Source: Burkholderiales bacterium (GTDB lineage: Bacteria > Pseudomonadota > Gammaproteobacteria > Burkholderiales > SHXO01). Taken from it: a stretch of DNA of 17,191 nucleotides. The number at the start of each line of letters is the position of its first letter. Positions within the stretch are counted from its first letter, which is position 1. The translations under genes were made by a program, and so were the position numbers. Below are positions 1-7,720 of this stretch, piece after piece. The stretch is from the NCBI GenBank assembly GCA_026125625.1, contig JAHCKU010000023.1:1-17191 (forward strand), written 5' to 3'. The notes beneath the pieces are model-generated. The model had not been told where the DNA came from. It made no database searches and saw only the letters and a list, made by a program, of their open reading frames with translations.

Positions 1-2
1 CG

Positions 3-1028
3 TTCGATCTGTTTCTGAAGATGGCAGGGCACATCATGCAGTGGGGCCTGGTAGTCCTCGCGCATCTCGCCGAACTGCCGCTGGCGGTCTGGGAGCAGCA
101 CGCCCCGATCGCCTGGACGGTGCCGGCAGCCGTGCTCGGCATCGGCTGGCTGCTGGCGCCGGCCGGCGTGCCGGCGCGCTGGCTGGGGCTGATCTCGTTG
201 CTGCCATTGTTGCTGCTCCAGCCTGCGCGCCCGCATGCCGGAGAGGCGTGGCTGGACGTCCTCGATGTCGGTCAGGGTCAGGCAGTGCTGATCCGCACGC
301 ACGCACATGCACTGCTCTACGATACCGGACCGGCCTACCACGGCGAGGCTGGGGCCGGGGCACGCATCGTCGTTCCGAATCTGCGCGCCTTCGGCGTGCG
401 CCGCCTGGACGGGCTCATCCTCAGCCACGACGACAATGATCACACCGGCGGAGCGGCTGCAGTACTGGATGCGTATCCGCAAAGCTGGGTGCTGAGCTCG
501 GCGCCGCCGCATTCGCAGGCAAGCATTCCGTGGCCGCGCGGTGGGCGCTGCGTGCAGGGACAACGCTGGATGTGGGACGGGGTCGGATTCGAAATCCTGC
601 ATCCCGAGCGTGCGGACTATAATCGCAGCGCAGTGCGCGACAACGATCTCAGCTGCGTGCTGCGCGTGCGCAGCACGCATTACACGGTGCTGCTGAGCGG
701 GGACATCGAGCGCGCCAGCGAGATGGCGCTGCTGCGCCGCGTGCCGGCGCAGTTGCGTGCAGATGTTCTGCTGGCGCCGCATCACGGCAGCGCCACGTCG
801 TCCACCCTCGAATTTCTGCAACAAGTGCAGCCTCGAATCGCGATCTTCACCGTCGGTTACCGCAATCGCTTCGGCCATCCTGCGGCGGCAGTGCGGGAGC
901 GCTATGCACGTCTGGGCATCGTCCAGCGCCGCTCGGATATCGATGGTGCGCTTGCGCTCAGGTTGGGCTCCGAGCTGTCGCTCAGTGCCTGGCGCGAAAC
1001 GCATCCACGCTACTGGCAAGGACGCTGA
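3..1028 (+). CDS. comEC: ComEC/Rec2 DNA-uptake channel, C-terminal part (5' end outside window)
   Basis: The reading frame is open from the first bases of the window, so the gene starts upstream; the first internal ATG (21) is not a credible start. ComEC forms the inner-membrane channel that carries single-stranded DNA into the cytoplasm during natural transformation. The visible part begins with hydrophobic segments (about codons 10-75, the last membrane helices). It continues into a metallo-beta-lactamase-like domain with LDVLDVGQGQA, the metal-site motif SHDDNDHTGG (423-452) and a later APHHGS (774-791). Those are the ComEC-type metal ligands, suggesting an intact nuclease-like domain. The gene ends at TGA 1026-1028, three bases before relA, so the two are probably cotranscribed. 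The competence domain and N-terminal OB-like domain cannot be seen. Confidence 0.93.
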   Translation, partial: FDLFLKMAGHIMQWGLVVLAHLAELPLAVWEQHAPIAWTVPAAVLGIGWLLAPAGVPARWLGLISLLPLLLLQPARPHAGEAWLDVLDVGQGQAVLIRTHAHALLYDTGPAYHGEAGAGARIVVPNLRAFGVRRLDGLILSHDDNDHTGGAAAVLDAYPQSWVLSSAPPHSQASIPWPRGGRCVQGQRWMWDGVGFEILHPERADYNRSAVRDNDLSCVLRVRSTHYTVLLSGDIERASEMALLRRVPAQLRADVLLAPHHGSATSSTLEFLQQVQPRIAIFTVGYRNRFGHPAAAVRERYARLGIVQRRSDIDGALALRLGSELSLSAWRETHPRYWQGR

Positions 1029-1031
1029 CCG

Positions 1032-3266
1032 GTGACCATTCAAGTGCGCGAAGCAGTGGCGCAATGGACCGCCGATGCCTGGCTGAGCGAGATGGCGGAC
1101 AAGGTCGCCGCGGCCGATATGCCCTCCCTGACCGAGGCGCTGGCGCTGGCGCGTGCGCTGTATCCGGCGGCGGCCAGGGTGGAGGGAGAGGCTGCCCTGG
1201 CGCACTGGTGCGATGTCGCGGCGATCCTCGCCGACCTGCACATGGATACCGAGACGCTGGCCGCCGCCGTTCTCGGCGCGTTGCCCGGGCTCACGGTGGA
1301 CTTCTCGCAGCGCGTCGGCGCCATCCTCGGACCGGGCGTGGCACGCCTGCTCGAGGGCGTGGGGCGGATGGCGCAGATGCGTGGACTGCGCAGCAAGGTG
1401 GAAGGCGCAAGCCGGCCCGAGGAGCGCGCCGCACAGCTGGAGTCGCTGCGCAAGATGCTGCTGGCGATGGTGCAGGACATCCGCGTGGTGCTGATCGCGC
1501 TGGCCGACCAGACGCGTCGCCTGCGCTATCTGGCGGCGCAGGGCGACGAAGATGCGCGGCAGGCGGCGGCGCGCGACACCTTCGACGTGTTTGCGCCACT
1601 GGCGAACCGCCTGGGTGTGTGGCAGCTGAAGTGGGAACTGGAGGATCTGGCCTTCCGCTGTTCCTCGCCCGAGATCTATCGCTCCATTGCCAGGCAGCTG
1701 GACGAGAAGCGTCAGGACCGCGAGTCCTTCATCGCGCAGGTCACCGAACGCCTGCGCGCCGAACTGCGTGCGGCCAACATAGCGGCCGAGGTGAACGGTC
1801 GGCCCAAGCACATCTACAGCATCTATCGCAAGCTGTCACGCAAGGACCTCTCGCTGGCGGAGGTGTTCGACATCCGCGGGGTGCGGGTGCTGGTGAACGA
1901 TGTCAAGGACTGCTACGCCGTGCTGGGCCTGGTGCACAGCATCTGGACGCCGCTGGCACGCGAGTTCGACGACTACATCGCCAGGCCCAAGCCGAACAAC
2001 TACCGCTCCTTGCACAGCGCGGTGGTGGGTCCGGACGGCAAGATATTGGAAGTGCAGATCCGCACGCACGAGATGCACCGGCAGTGCGAATATGGCGTCG
2101 CCTCGCACTGGCGCTACAAGGAGCAGAGCCCCGCCGGGGGCGCTGCCCGGAACAAGGAGGCGCAGTTCGACGAGCGCGTGGGCTGGCTGCGGCAGATCCT
2201 CGAATGGCGTGATGGCCTGGCCAACGTGGCCGACCTGGCCGAGCATTTCCGCAACGACCTGTTCGAGGAAACCGTCTATGTCCTGACACCGCAGGGGCGG
2301 GTGATCGATCTGCCGGCGGGATCGACGCCGGTGGACTTCGCCTACCACGTGCATTCCGAGCTCGGCCATCGTTGCCGCGGCTCAAAGGTGGACGGACGCA
2401 TGGTTCCGCTTACCCATGCGCTGGCCAACGGCAATACGGTGGAGATCATCGCAGCCAGCAGCGGTAGCCCGAGCCGCGACTGGCTCAACCCCGAACTCGG
2501 CTACATCCACAGCTCGCGGGCGCGAGCCAAGGTGCGGCAGTGGTTCAACAGCCAGAACCTGGAGACCGCCATTGCGCAGGGACGCCAGATGCTGGAGAAG
2601 GCGCTGCAGCGCGAGGGCCAGACGGCGCTCGGCCTGGAACGCCTGGCGGCACAGCTGGGATTCACCCGGGTGGAGGAAATGCTGGCGGCCCTGGGCCGAA
2701 GCGAAGTGGGTGCGCGGACGCTCCTGACAGCCATCCAGGCCCTGGGCACGCCGGGAACCGCTGCCCTCGCCCAGCCGCCGGCCTCCGCTGTGCCAACAGC
2801 GGGCACCCCTCCGGCTACCCGGCCGGGTGATACGCAGAAAGTCCTTGTCGTTGGTGTGGACAAGCTGTTGACCGGGCTTGCGCGCTGCTGCAAGCCGGCA
2901 CCGCCCGATCCCATCATCGGCTTCGTTACGCGCGGCAAGGGAGTATCCGTGCACCGCCGCAGTTGCTCGAACGTCGCACGGCTGCCGGCCGAGCGGCTGA
3001 TCGAGGCGCAATGGAGCGCCGATGCGCAGTCGGGGCGTTTTCCGGTGGACATCGAGGTGGAAAGCGCTGGAGAGACCGACGTCATGCACGGCCTGCTCGA
3101 GGTGCTGGGGAAGGAGCGGGTGCGGGTGCTGGCTGCACGCAGCGTGATGCGTCTGCATATGAACAGGTATCTGCTCTCGGTCGAAGTCGCCGGGCTCACG
3201 CAGCTGCAGCCCCTGATTCGACAGCTGCTCGATCTGCCGGGAATCAGCGCCGTGCGCCGGCGCTGA
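1032..3266 (+). CDS. relA: RelA, ribosome-associated GTP pyrophosphokinase ((p)ppGpp synthetase I)
   Basis: Long RelA/SpoT homologue of 744 residues, the usual RelA size, that makes (p)ppGpp from GTP or GDP plus ATP when uncharged tRNA enters the ribosome. The N-terminal HD hydrolase region is degenerate: where bifunctional enzymes have the HD-containing metal site, this protein reads AAAVLGALPG, so hydrolysis is not expected. The synthetase domain (about 190-350) has HIYSIYRKL, RPKPNNYRSLHS and EVQIRTHEMH. It carries EFDD at 311-314, the ExDD signature of monofunctional RelA rather than RxKD of bifunctional enzymes. A TGS domain (about 413-475), a helical region, an Ala/Pro-rich linker, a Cys-rich segment (ARCCKPAPPDPIIGF) and a C-terminal ACT domain (about 668-744) follow. 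It starts at GTG 1032, just after comEC; the Shine-Dalgarno is weak, so coupling to comEC translation is likely. Confidence 0.96.
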   Translation: MTIQVREAVAQWTADAWLSEMADKVAAADMPSLTEALALARALYPAAARVEGEAALAHWCDVAAILADLHMDTETLAAAVLGALPGLTVDFSQRVGAILGPGVARLLEGVGRMAQMRGLRSKVEGASRPEERAAQLESLRKMLLAMVQDIRVVLIALADQTRRLRYLAAQGDEDARQAAARDTFDVFAPLANRLGVWQLKWELEDLAFRCSSPEIYRSIARQLDEKRQDRESFIAQVTERLRAELRAANIAAEVNGRPKHIYSIYRKLSRKDLSLAEVFDIRGVRVLVNDVKDCYAVLGLVHSIWTPLAREFDDYIARPKPNNYRSLHSAVVGPDGKILEVQIRTHEMHRQCEYGVASHWRYKEQSPAGGAARNKEAQFDERVGWLRQILEWRDGLANVADLAEHFRNDLFEETVYVLTPQGRVIDLPAGSTPVDFAYHVHSELGHRCRGSKVDGRMVPLTHALANGNTVEIIAASSGSPSRDWLNPELGYIHSSRARAKVRQWFNSQNLETAIAQGRQMLEKALQREGQTALGLERLAAQLGFTRVEEMLAALGRSEVGARTLLTAIQALGTPGTAALAQPPASAVPTAGTPPATRPGDTQKVLVVGVDKLLTGLARCCKPAPPDPIIGFVTRGKGVSVHRRSCSNVARLPAERLIEAQWSADAQSGRFPVDIEVESAGETDVMHGLLEVLGKERVRVLAARSVMRLHMNRYLLSVEVAGLTQLQPLIRQLLDLPGISAVRRR

Positions 3267-3292
3267 GTCGTCACCGTTACCAATTCGACACG

Positions 3293-3376
3293 GCCGGCGC
3301 CGCCGGCTGCAGCGCCTAAAGTTCGTCCTCCGACCGGTCGTTACAAGGTGCCGTCCTGACGCCATTCAGCGGCGTC
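3293..3376 (+). other. relA-receptor gap with two hairpins and a 10-bp palindrome
   Basis: The 137-base gap after relA holds no gene. It contains a GCCGGC / GCCGGC stem with a GCC loop (3293-3307), a perfect palindrome CGACCGGTCG (3331-3340) and a GACGCC / GGCGTC stem with a 7-base loop (3358-3376). None is followed by a T run, so no intrinsic terminator for relA is visible here. The last hairpin would lie in the 5' leader of the receptor gene. The palindrome overlaps the candidate promoter and could be an operator, but this is only inference from its position. Confidence 0.4.
3317..3344 (+). promoter_or_regulatory. candidate sigma-28 (FliA) promoter for the chemotaxis operon
   Basis: TAAAGTTC at 3317-3324 matches the sigma-28 -35 consensus TAAAGTTT at 7 of 8 positions. 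GTCGTTAC at 3337-3344 matches the -10 consensus GCCGATAA at 5 of 8. The gap between TAAA and the -10 box is 16 bases, one more than the usual 15. It sits about 60 bases before the first chemotaxis gene, the expected place and regulon for FliA. The -10 match and spacing are imperfect, so this is a candidate only. Confidence 0.4.
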
Positions 3377-3403
3377 GATCCCGACAACACGAGAACGACG
3401 AGC

Positions 3404-4591
3404 TTGCGCACCTCCGAATTGCACCGCCGTACCCTGCTCCGGGGCATGGGCATATCCGGTTTCGTCCTGATCGGCTCCGTGCTGCTGGCGCCGCCGGGTG
3501 CACGCATGTCGATAGCATTCTCGGTGCTCATCCTCAGCCTCGCCTGGGTGATATTGGTGTGGCGCGAAAACCGCACGCAGACGGTACCGACGGCACTCCC
3601 GAGCACCGAGGTCCAGCCCGTAATCCCCGGATTGGTCGAGGAGATGAAAGCATGTCGGGAAGAGCTGCGCAGCCAATTCGAATTCATTCGTGCCGATACC
3701 GATCGGGTACGTCAAATCCTGTCGGACGCGATTGGTGGCCTGATCCAGGCATTCCGGGGCATGGCCGAGCAGTCGGCGAGGCAGCGTGATCTGGCGGTTC
3801 GCGCGGCGACCGGACAAATCACCGAAGACAGCAAAGAGATCACCTTTGAGCGTTTCGTTCAGGATACCGAAGACACGCTGCGCACGTTCGTGGACAGCAC
3901 CATCAACTCGAGCCATCGAGGCATGGTTCTGGTGGAGCGGATCGATAGCGTGAAACAGCAACTGGCTGATGTGAAGGTGATTCTGGGCGAGATCGAGAGC
4001 ATCGCCAAACAGACCAATCTGCTGGCGCTCAACGCCGCCATCGAAGCGGCACGAGCGGGAGAGATGGGGCGCGGGTTTGCTGTCGTGGCCGATGCCGTGC
4101 GCGACCTGTCCGGTCGAACCGGCCAGTTCAGCAGCGAGATTCGAACCTGCATGCACCGCGTGGAAGGCTCCATCCGCGATACGGAAGACGACATCAACCG
4201 CATGGCGTCGACCGACATGAACTTCGCTCTGACGGCGAAGGCTCGGGTGGAAACGACCATGCAGGAGATCGCGGTGGTCAATGTCCGCGTTGCGCAGATG
4301 GTGGACGAGATTGGTGGGCTGGCGACGAGCCTGACCCAGGACGTCGACGATTCGGTGCGCAGTCTGCAATTTCAGGACATCACCTCGCAGCTGCTGCAGC
4401 ACGTGCAGCGGCGCGCTAGTGCGGTCGAGCTGATTGCGCAGACGCTCTCCAACATGAATGCACAAGGCGTGCGCAACGTCGAAGAGCAGGCGGAGGAACT
4501 GAACGCGGTGCTGGCGGAGGCGCGCACCATGACCGCGCATAACCCCGTCAGCCAATCCAACGTGGGTGCGGGCGACGTAGATTTGTTTTGA
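3404..4591 (+). CDS. Membrane-anchored receptor-like (MCP signalling domain) protein with CheZ-like FQDxxxQ motif
   Basis: Residues about 15-52 form two hydrophobic helices joined by a very short loop, so it is anchored in the inner membrane with no periplasmic sensor domain and no recognisable HAMP. A long helical cytoplasmic part contains the receptor hairpin tip around 200-224 (QTNLLALNAAIEAARAGEMG), which contacts CheA and CheW. The tip is divergent: Lys202 stands where Tsr has Phe373, and DEVRNLA is DAVRDLS. After the hairpin comes SLQFQDITSQLLQHV with D325 and Q329, resembling the CheZ catalytic DxxxQ segment FQDLTGQV. The tail ends in DVDLF, not a WxxF CheR-docking pentapeptide. TTG 3404 is the likely start because it covers the positively charged residues before the first helix and has GAGA 9 bases upstream; ATG 3446 is the alternative. 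cheY follows at once. Receptor class is confident; phosphatase activity is inference. Confidence 0.82.
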   Translation: MRTSELHRRTLLRGMGISGFVLIGSVLLAPPGARMSIAFSVLILSLAWVILVWRENRTQTVPTALPSTEVQPVIPGLVEEMKACREELRSQFEFIRADTDRVRQILSDAIGGLIQAFRGMAEQSARQRDLAVRAATGQITEDSKEITFERFVQDTEDTLRTFVDSTINSSHRGMVLVERIDSVKQQLADVKVILGEIESIAKQTNLLALNAAIEAARAGEMGRGFAVVADAVRDLSGRTGQFSSEIRTCMHRVEGSIRDTEDDINRMASTDMNFALTAKARVETTMQEIAVVNVRVAQMVDEIGGLATSLTQDVDDSVRSLQFQDITSQLLQHVQRRASAVELIAQTLSNMNAQGVRNVEEQAEELNAVLAEARTMTAHNPVSQSNVGAGDVDLF

Positions 4592-4594
4592 TTT

Positions 4595-4599
4595 GGAGA
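4595..4599 (+). promoter_or_regulatory. Ribosome binding site fixing the cheY start at GTG 4605
   Basis: GGAGA sits 5 bases before GTG 4605. An in-frame TTG at 4593 overlaps this site and would add four residues (MENS) not expected in CheY, so GTG 4605 is chosen. Confidence 0.75.
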
Positions 4600-4604
4600 A
4601 CAGC

Positions 4605-4970
4605 GTGGCGAAAACGGTTCTTACAGTAGATGATTCGGCCTCGATCCGGCAGATGGTGGCGTTCACCCTAACCGGGGCCGGCTATCAAGTGGTCGAGGCG
4701 GTGGACGGACAGGATGGCCTGGACAAGGCCAAGGCACGCAACGTGGATCTGGTGCTGACCGACCAGAACATGCCGCGTATGGATGGCCTCACTCTGATCA
4801 AGTCGCTGCGCGCGCTGCCCCAGTACAAGGCGGCGCCCATCCTCGTGCTCACCACCGAGGCCAGCGACAACATGAAGCAGCAGGGCAAGGCGGCCGGCGC
4901 GACCGGCTGGCTGGTGAAACCCTTCGATCCGCCCAAGCTGCTGGAGGTGGTGAAGAAGGTATTGGGCTGA
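4605..4970 (+). CDS. cheY: CheY-type single-domain response regulator
   Basis: Receiver-only protein of 121 residues that accepts phosphate from CheA and, in the family, binds the flagellar switch to change rotation. The acidic pair D9-D10, phosphoryl acceptor D53 (LTDQNMPRMDG), the switch threonines T83-T84 and the conserved K105 (LVKPFDPP) are all present, so it should be active. The start is GTG 4605, preceded by a good GGAGA site. It lies 13 bases after the receptor-like gene and 14 before cheA, clearly one operon. Its direct neighbour upstream carries a CheZ-like motif, which may be its dephosphorylation partner (inference). A stand-alone regulator of another output is possible, but the context favours CheY. 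Confidence 0.93.
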   Translation: MAKTVLTVDDSASIRQMVAFTLTGAGYQVVEAVDGQDGLDKAKARNVDLVLTDQNMPRMDGLTLIKSLRALPQYKAAPILVLTTEASDNMKQQGKAAGATGWLVKPFDPPKLLEVVKKVLG

Positions 4971-4984
4971 GGCGGGGGGCCCCC

Positions 4985-7090
4985 ATGGACGTCAGCCAGT
5001 TCCACGCGACCTTCTTCGAAGAGGCGAACGAGCACCTCGAAAGTCTCGAGAGCCTGCTGCTGTCGCTCGATCTGAGCGCGCCCGATCCGGAGCAGCTCAA
5101 CGCGATCTTCCGTGCAGCGCATTCGATCAAGGGTGGAGCTGCCACCTTCGGCTTTCGTGACGTTGCCAACCTGACACACGCGCTGGAGACCCTGCTCGAC
5201 AGGCTGCGCAAGCAGGAGCTGCTTCCCACTCAGGAAATGGTGGACGCGCTGTTGGTAGGCGGTGATGTTCTGCGCTCACAGCTGGCGGCGCATCGCGGGC
5301 AGGGCAGCGCCGACGAGGCCGCTGCAGAAGCCGTGCGCGTGCGCATCGAGCGCCTTGCCGAGATAGAGAGCGCACCGGTTGCGCCAGTGGTGATCGATCT
5401 GCCGGAGCCGCAGTTGCGGCGGACCATCCGTTTCCGTGCAGCGCTCACGCAGGAAGTCGTCGACAACCTGCTTGGCGAACTGCGTGCACTGGGCACTCTG
5501 GAAGTCCTGACAGAGCCCGCCCGCGCGCGGGGCAAGAGCGGCAAGCGCAAGGGTGCCTGGGTGCTGGCTCTTACCGCGCGTGCGCAGGCCACCGAGCTGG
5601 AAGAGCTGCTGCAATTCGTGATTCAGCCGGAGGAGCTGGAAGTGGGCGAAGGAGAACCGGCACCATCGGCGGCTGCGTCGGTCGAGGATGCCGGCTTCGG
5701 CCTGTTCGAGGACGCCCCGGGCACTCCCGCCGCCGATCCGGGCTATGGCTTCTTCACCGAGCTGCCGACAGGCGAACAGGTACACGCGCAGGGCTACGGT
5801 TTTTTCGATACGGCACCCGGTGTCTCCGAGGCTGCCGCCCCGGCGCCGGTGGACAAGACACCGGCCGCAGCGGCATCTCCAGCCAAGGTCGTGCCCATGA
5901 CCGGGAGCGAATCTTCGTCCATCCGGGTAAGCGTGGAGAAGGTCGACCAGCTGATCAACCTGGTCGGCGAGCTGGTCATCACGCAGGCGATGCTGGCACA
6001 GACCTCCCTGCAGCTGGATCCCACGCAACACGGCCGGCTGGCCGAGGGGATGGCACAGCTGGAGCGCAACACCCGTGATCTGCAGGAGGCGGTGATGTCG
6101 ATCCGCATGCTGCCGATCGCGTTCGTATTCAGCCGTTTCCCGCGCCTGGTGCGTGACCTGGCCTCGAAGCTGGGCAAGCGCGTGGAGCTGAAAACGGTAG
6201 GTGAGGGCACCGAGCTGGACAAGGGCGTGATCGAGAAGATCGCCGATCCCCTTACCCATCTGGTTCGCAACAGCCTCGATCACGGCATCGAGTCGCCAGC
6301 GGACCGGCGTGCGGCCGGCAAGCCGGAAACCGGAACCATCACCCTGCGCGCCTTTCATCAGGGCGGCAGCATCGTCATCGAGGTGAGCGACGATGGCGGC
6401 GGTCTGCACCGCCAGCGCATCCTGGACAAGGCGCGCAGCCGCGGCATGCAGGTGGCCGACGACATGCCGGACCAGGACGTGTGGCAGCTGATCTTCGAAC
6501 CGGGCTTCTCCACTGCCGAGGTGGTGAGTGACGTATCCGGGCGTGGTGTAGGCATGGACGTGGTCAAGCGCAACATCCAGGCCGCCGGAGGACGTGTCGA
6601 TCTCAGCTCCGTTCCCGGCCAGGGAACGCGGATATCGATCCGCCTGCCGCTGACATTGGCGATCCTCGACGGCATGTCGATCGCGGTGGGCAAGGAGATC
6701 TTCATCGTCCCGCTGGGCTTCGTCGTGGAATCGCTGCAGCCGAAGGCGCAGGACATCCGCACTATCAGCGGGGAATGCATCATGGTCAAGGTCCGCGGAG
6801 ACTACCTTCCGGTAGTTCCCCTGGCCAGGCTGTTCAACCTGCCGTCCGAGGTGGTCGACCCGGCAGGCGGCATCCTTGTCATTCTCGAAGCGGAAGGTGC
6901 GCGCGTCGCGCTGGCCGTCGACGAACTGGTCGGCCAGCATCAGATCGTCATCAAGAGCCTGGAGGCCAACTATCGGCGGGTACCCGGGATATCCGGCGCC
7001 ACCATCATGGGCGACGGCAAGGTCGCCCTCATTCTGGATGCTGCCGCACTGGTCAGGAGTTCCCGGAATCTGTCGTTAATCGCAGCATAG
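4985..7090 (+). CDS. cheA: CheA chemotaxis histidine kinase (P1-P2-linker-P3-P4-P5)
   Basis: A 701-residue cytoplasmic kinase that phosphorylates CheY and CheB in the receptor array. P1 (1-110) has the phosphorylated His46 in RAAHSIKGGAATFGF. A region at about 140-220 resembles the E. coli P2 CheY/CheB docking domain, including FVIQPEEL against the FVIEADQI of E. coli. Next is an Ala/Pro-rich linker with three GYGFF-type peptides (237-245, 253-261, 270-278). P3 dimerisation starts near 309 (VDQLINLVGELVITQ). P4 ATP-binding has the N box HLVRNSLDHG (425-434), SDDGGGL and SGRGVGMDVV. P5 (about 560-695) is the CheW-like coupling domain. There is only one HPt domain and no fused receiver. The start ATG 4985 follows a G-rich Shine-Dalgarno-like stretch (4969-4979). 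Confidence 0.97.
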   Translation: MDVSQFHATFFEEANEHLESLESLLLSLDLSAPDPEQLNAIFRAAHSIKGGAATFGFRDVANLTHALETLLDRLRKQELLPTQEMVDALLVGGDVLRSQLAAHRGQGSADEAAAEAVRVRIERLAEIESAPVAPVVIDLPEPQLRRTIRFRAALTQEVVDNLLGELRALGTLEVLTEPARARGKSGKRKGAWVLALTARAQATELEELLQFVIQPEELEVGEGEPAPSAAASVEDAGFGLFEDAPGTPAADPGYGFFTELPTGEQVHAQGYGFFDTAPGVSEAAAPAPVDKTPAAAASPAKVVPMTGSESSSIRVSVEKVDQLINLVGELVITQAMLAQTSLQLDPTQHGRLAEGMAQLERNTRDLQEAVMSIRMLPIAFVFSRFPRLVRDLASKLGKRVELKTVGEGTELDKGVIEKIADPLTHLVRNSLDHGIESPADRRAAGKPETGTITLRAFHQGGSIVIEVSDDGGGLHRQRILDKARSRGMQVADDMPDQDVWQLIFEPGFSTAEVVSDVSGRGVGMDVVKRNIQAAGGRVDLSSVPGQGTRISIRLPLTLAILDGMSIAVGKEIFIVPLGFVVESLQPKAQDIRTISGECIMVKVRGDYLPVVPLARLFNLPSEVVDPAGGILVILEAEGARVALAVDELVGQHQIVIKSLEANYRRVPGISGATIMGDGKVALILDAAALVRSSRNLSLIAA
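5693..5818 (+). repeat. Three tandem short-peptide repeats in the CheA linker
   Basis: Translated repeats GFGLFEDAP (codons 237-245), GYGFFTELP (253-261) and GYGFFDTAP (270-278) follow the pattern G-[FY]-G-[LF]-F-x-x-x-P with a 16-17 residue period. They lie between P2 and P3 in otherwise low-complexity Ala/Pro sequence. Conservation of the aromatic core against a drifting background suggests short linear binding motifs rather than simple DNA slippage. Confidence 0.75.
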
Positions 7091-7129
7091 ATGCACGCAG
7101 TTGAGTGATCCCATGAAAAGGAGTGTGCA

Positions 7130-7642
7130 GTGACACAGTCTCTCGTCTCGGCTCCCGGCGCCTCGGAAGCTCCGGTCGCCGCGTCGGTTCTCGCCTCGCG
7201 CGAGTTCCTGACCTTCCGCCTCGGCAGCGAGGAGTACGGCATCGATATCCTCAAGGTGCAGGAGATCAGGGGATACGACGCGGTTACCAAGATCGCCAAC
7301 ACGCCGGAGTTCATCAAGGGCGTGATCAATCTGCGCGGGACGATCGTTCCGATCGTCGATATGCGCATCAAGTTCAATCTGGGCAATGTCGAGTACGACC
7401 AGTTCACGGTTGTGATCGTCCTGAATCTGGCAAATCGCATCGTGGGCATGGTGGTCGACAGCGTCTCCGACGTGATCACCCTCGCGGCGGAACAGGTCCG
7501 ACCTGCGCCCGAGTTTGCCGCATCGATCAACACCAGCTTCATACGGGGATTGGGGTCGCTCGAAGAGCGCATGCTGATCCTGGTCGACATCGAAGATTTG
7601 CTCACCAGCCCGGACATGGGCCTGTTCGAGCAGGTTCACTAG
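7130..7642 (+). CDS. cheW: CheW chemotaxis coupling protein
   Basis: A 170-residue adaptor that links receptors to the CheA P5 domain in the signalling array. After a 23-residue Ala/Ser-rich extension, the CheW fold runs from EFLTFRLGSEEYGIDILKVQ. It contains GVINLRGTIVPIVDMR, with N67-L68-R69-G70 and the conserved arginine of the receptor/CheA interface. It ends with the usual MLILVDIEDLL strand-helix. It starts at GTG 7130 with AAAAGGAG ending 6 bases upstream. It lies 39 bases after cheA and 78 before the large receptor. A six-codon ATG ORF (7113-7133) overlaps its start as GTGA. Confidence 0.96.
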   Translation: MTQSLVSAPGASEAPVAASVLASREFLTFRLGSEEYGIDILKVQEIRGYDAVTKIANTPEFIKGVINLRGTIVPIVDMRIKFNLGNVEYDQFTVVIVLNLANRIVGMVVDSVSDVITLAAEQVRPAPEFAASINTSFIRGLGSLEERMLILVDIEDLLTSPDMGLFEQVH

Positions 7643-7720
7643 ACAGCTTGGGACAGTGATCGGCCGGTTTCGCCGCGACGATCGCCGGAATCACGTTCAT
7701 CAGAGTTCAGGAGTCAAGCC

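Noticed and set aside
3293..3307. GCCGGC hairpin as a relA terminator
   Set aside because: No T run follows and the stem is only six pairs.
2382..3365. Antisense ORF opposite the relA 3' end
   Set aside because: Shadow of relA codons; no recognisable domain.
3341..4666. 441-codon antisense ORF opposite the first receptor and cheY
   Set aside because: Low-complexity His/Arg-rich translation without motifs; the + strand has clear receptor and CheY motifs and proper spacing.
4974..4984. G6C5 run across the cheA ribosome binding site
   Set aside because: Adjacent G and C runs leave no room for a loop, so a local hairpin cannot form; it looks like a GC-rich Shine-Dalgarno region.
5276..6940. 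554-codon antisense ORF opposite cheA
   Set aside because: Typical long shadow frame of a GC-rich gene; its translation shows no domain, and cheA motifs are complete on the + strand.
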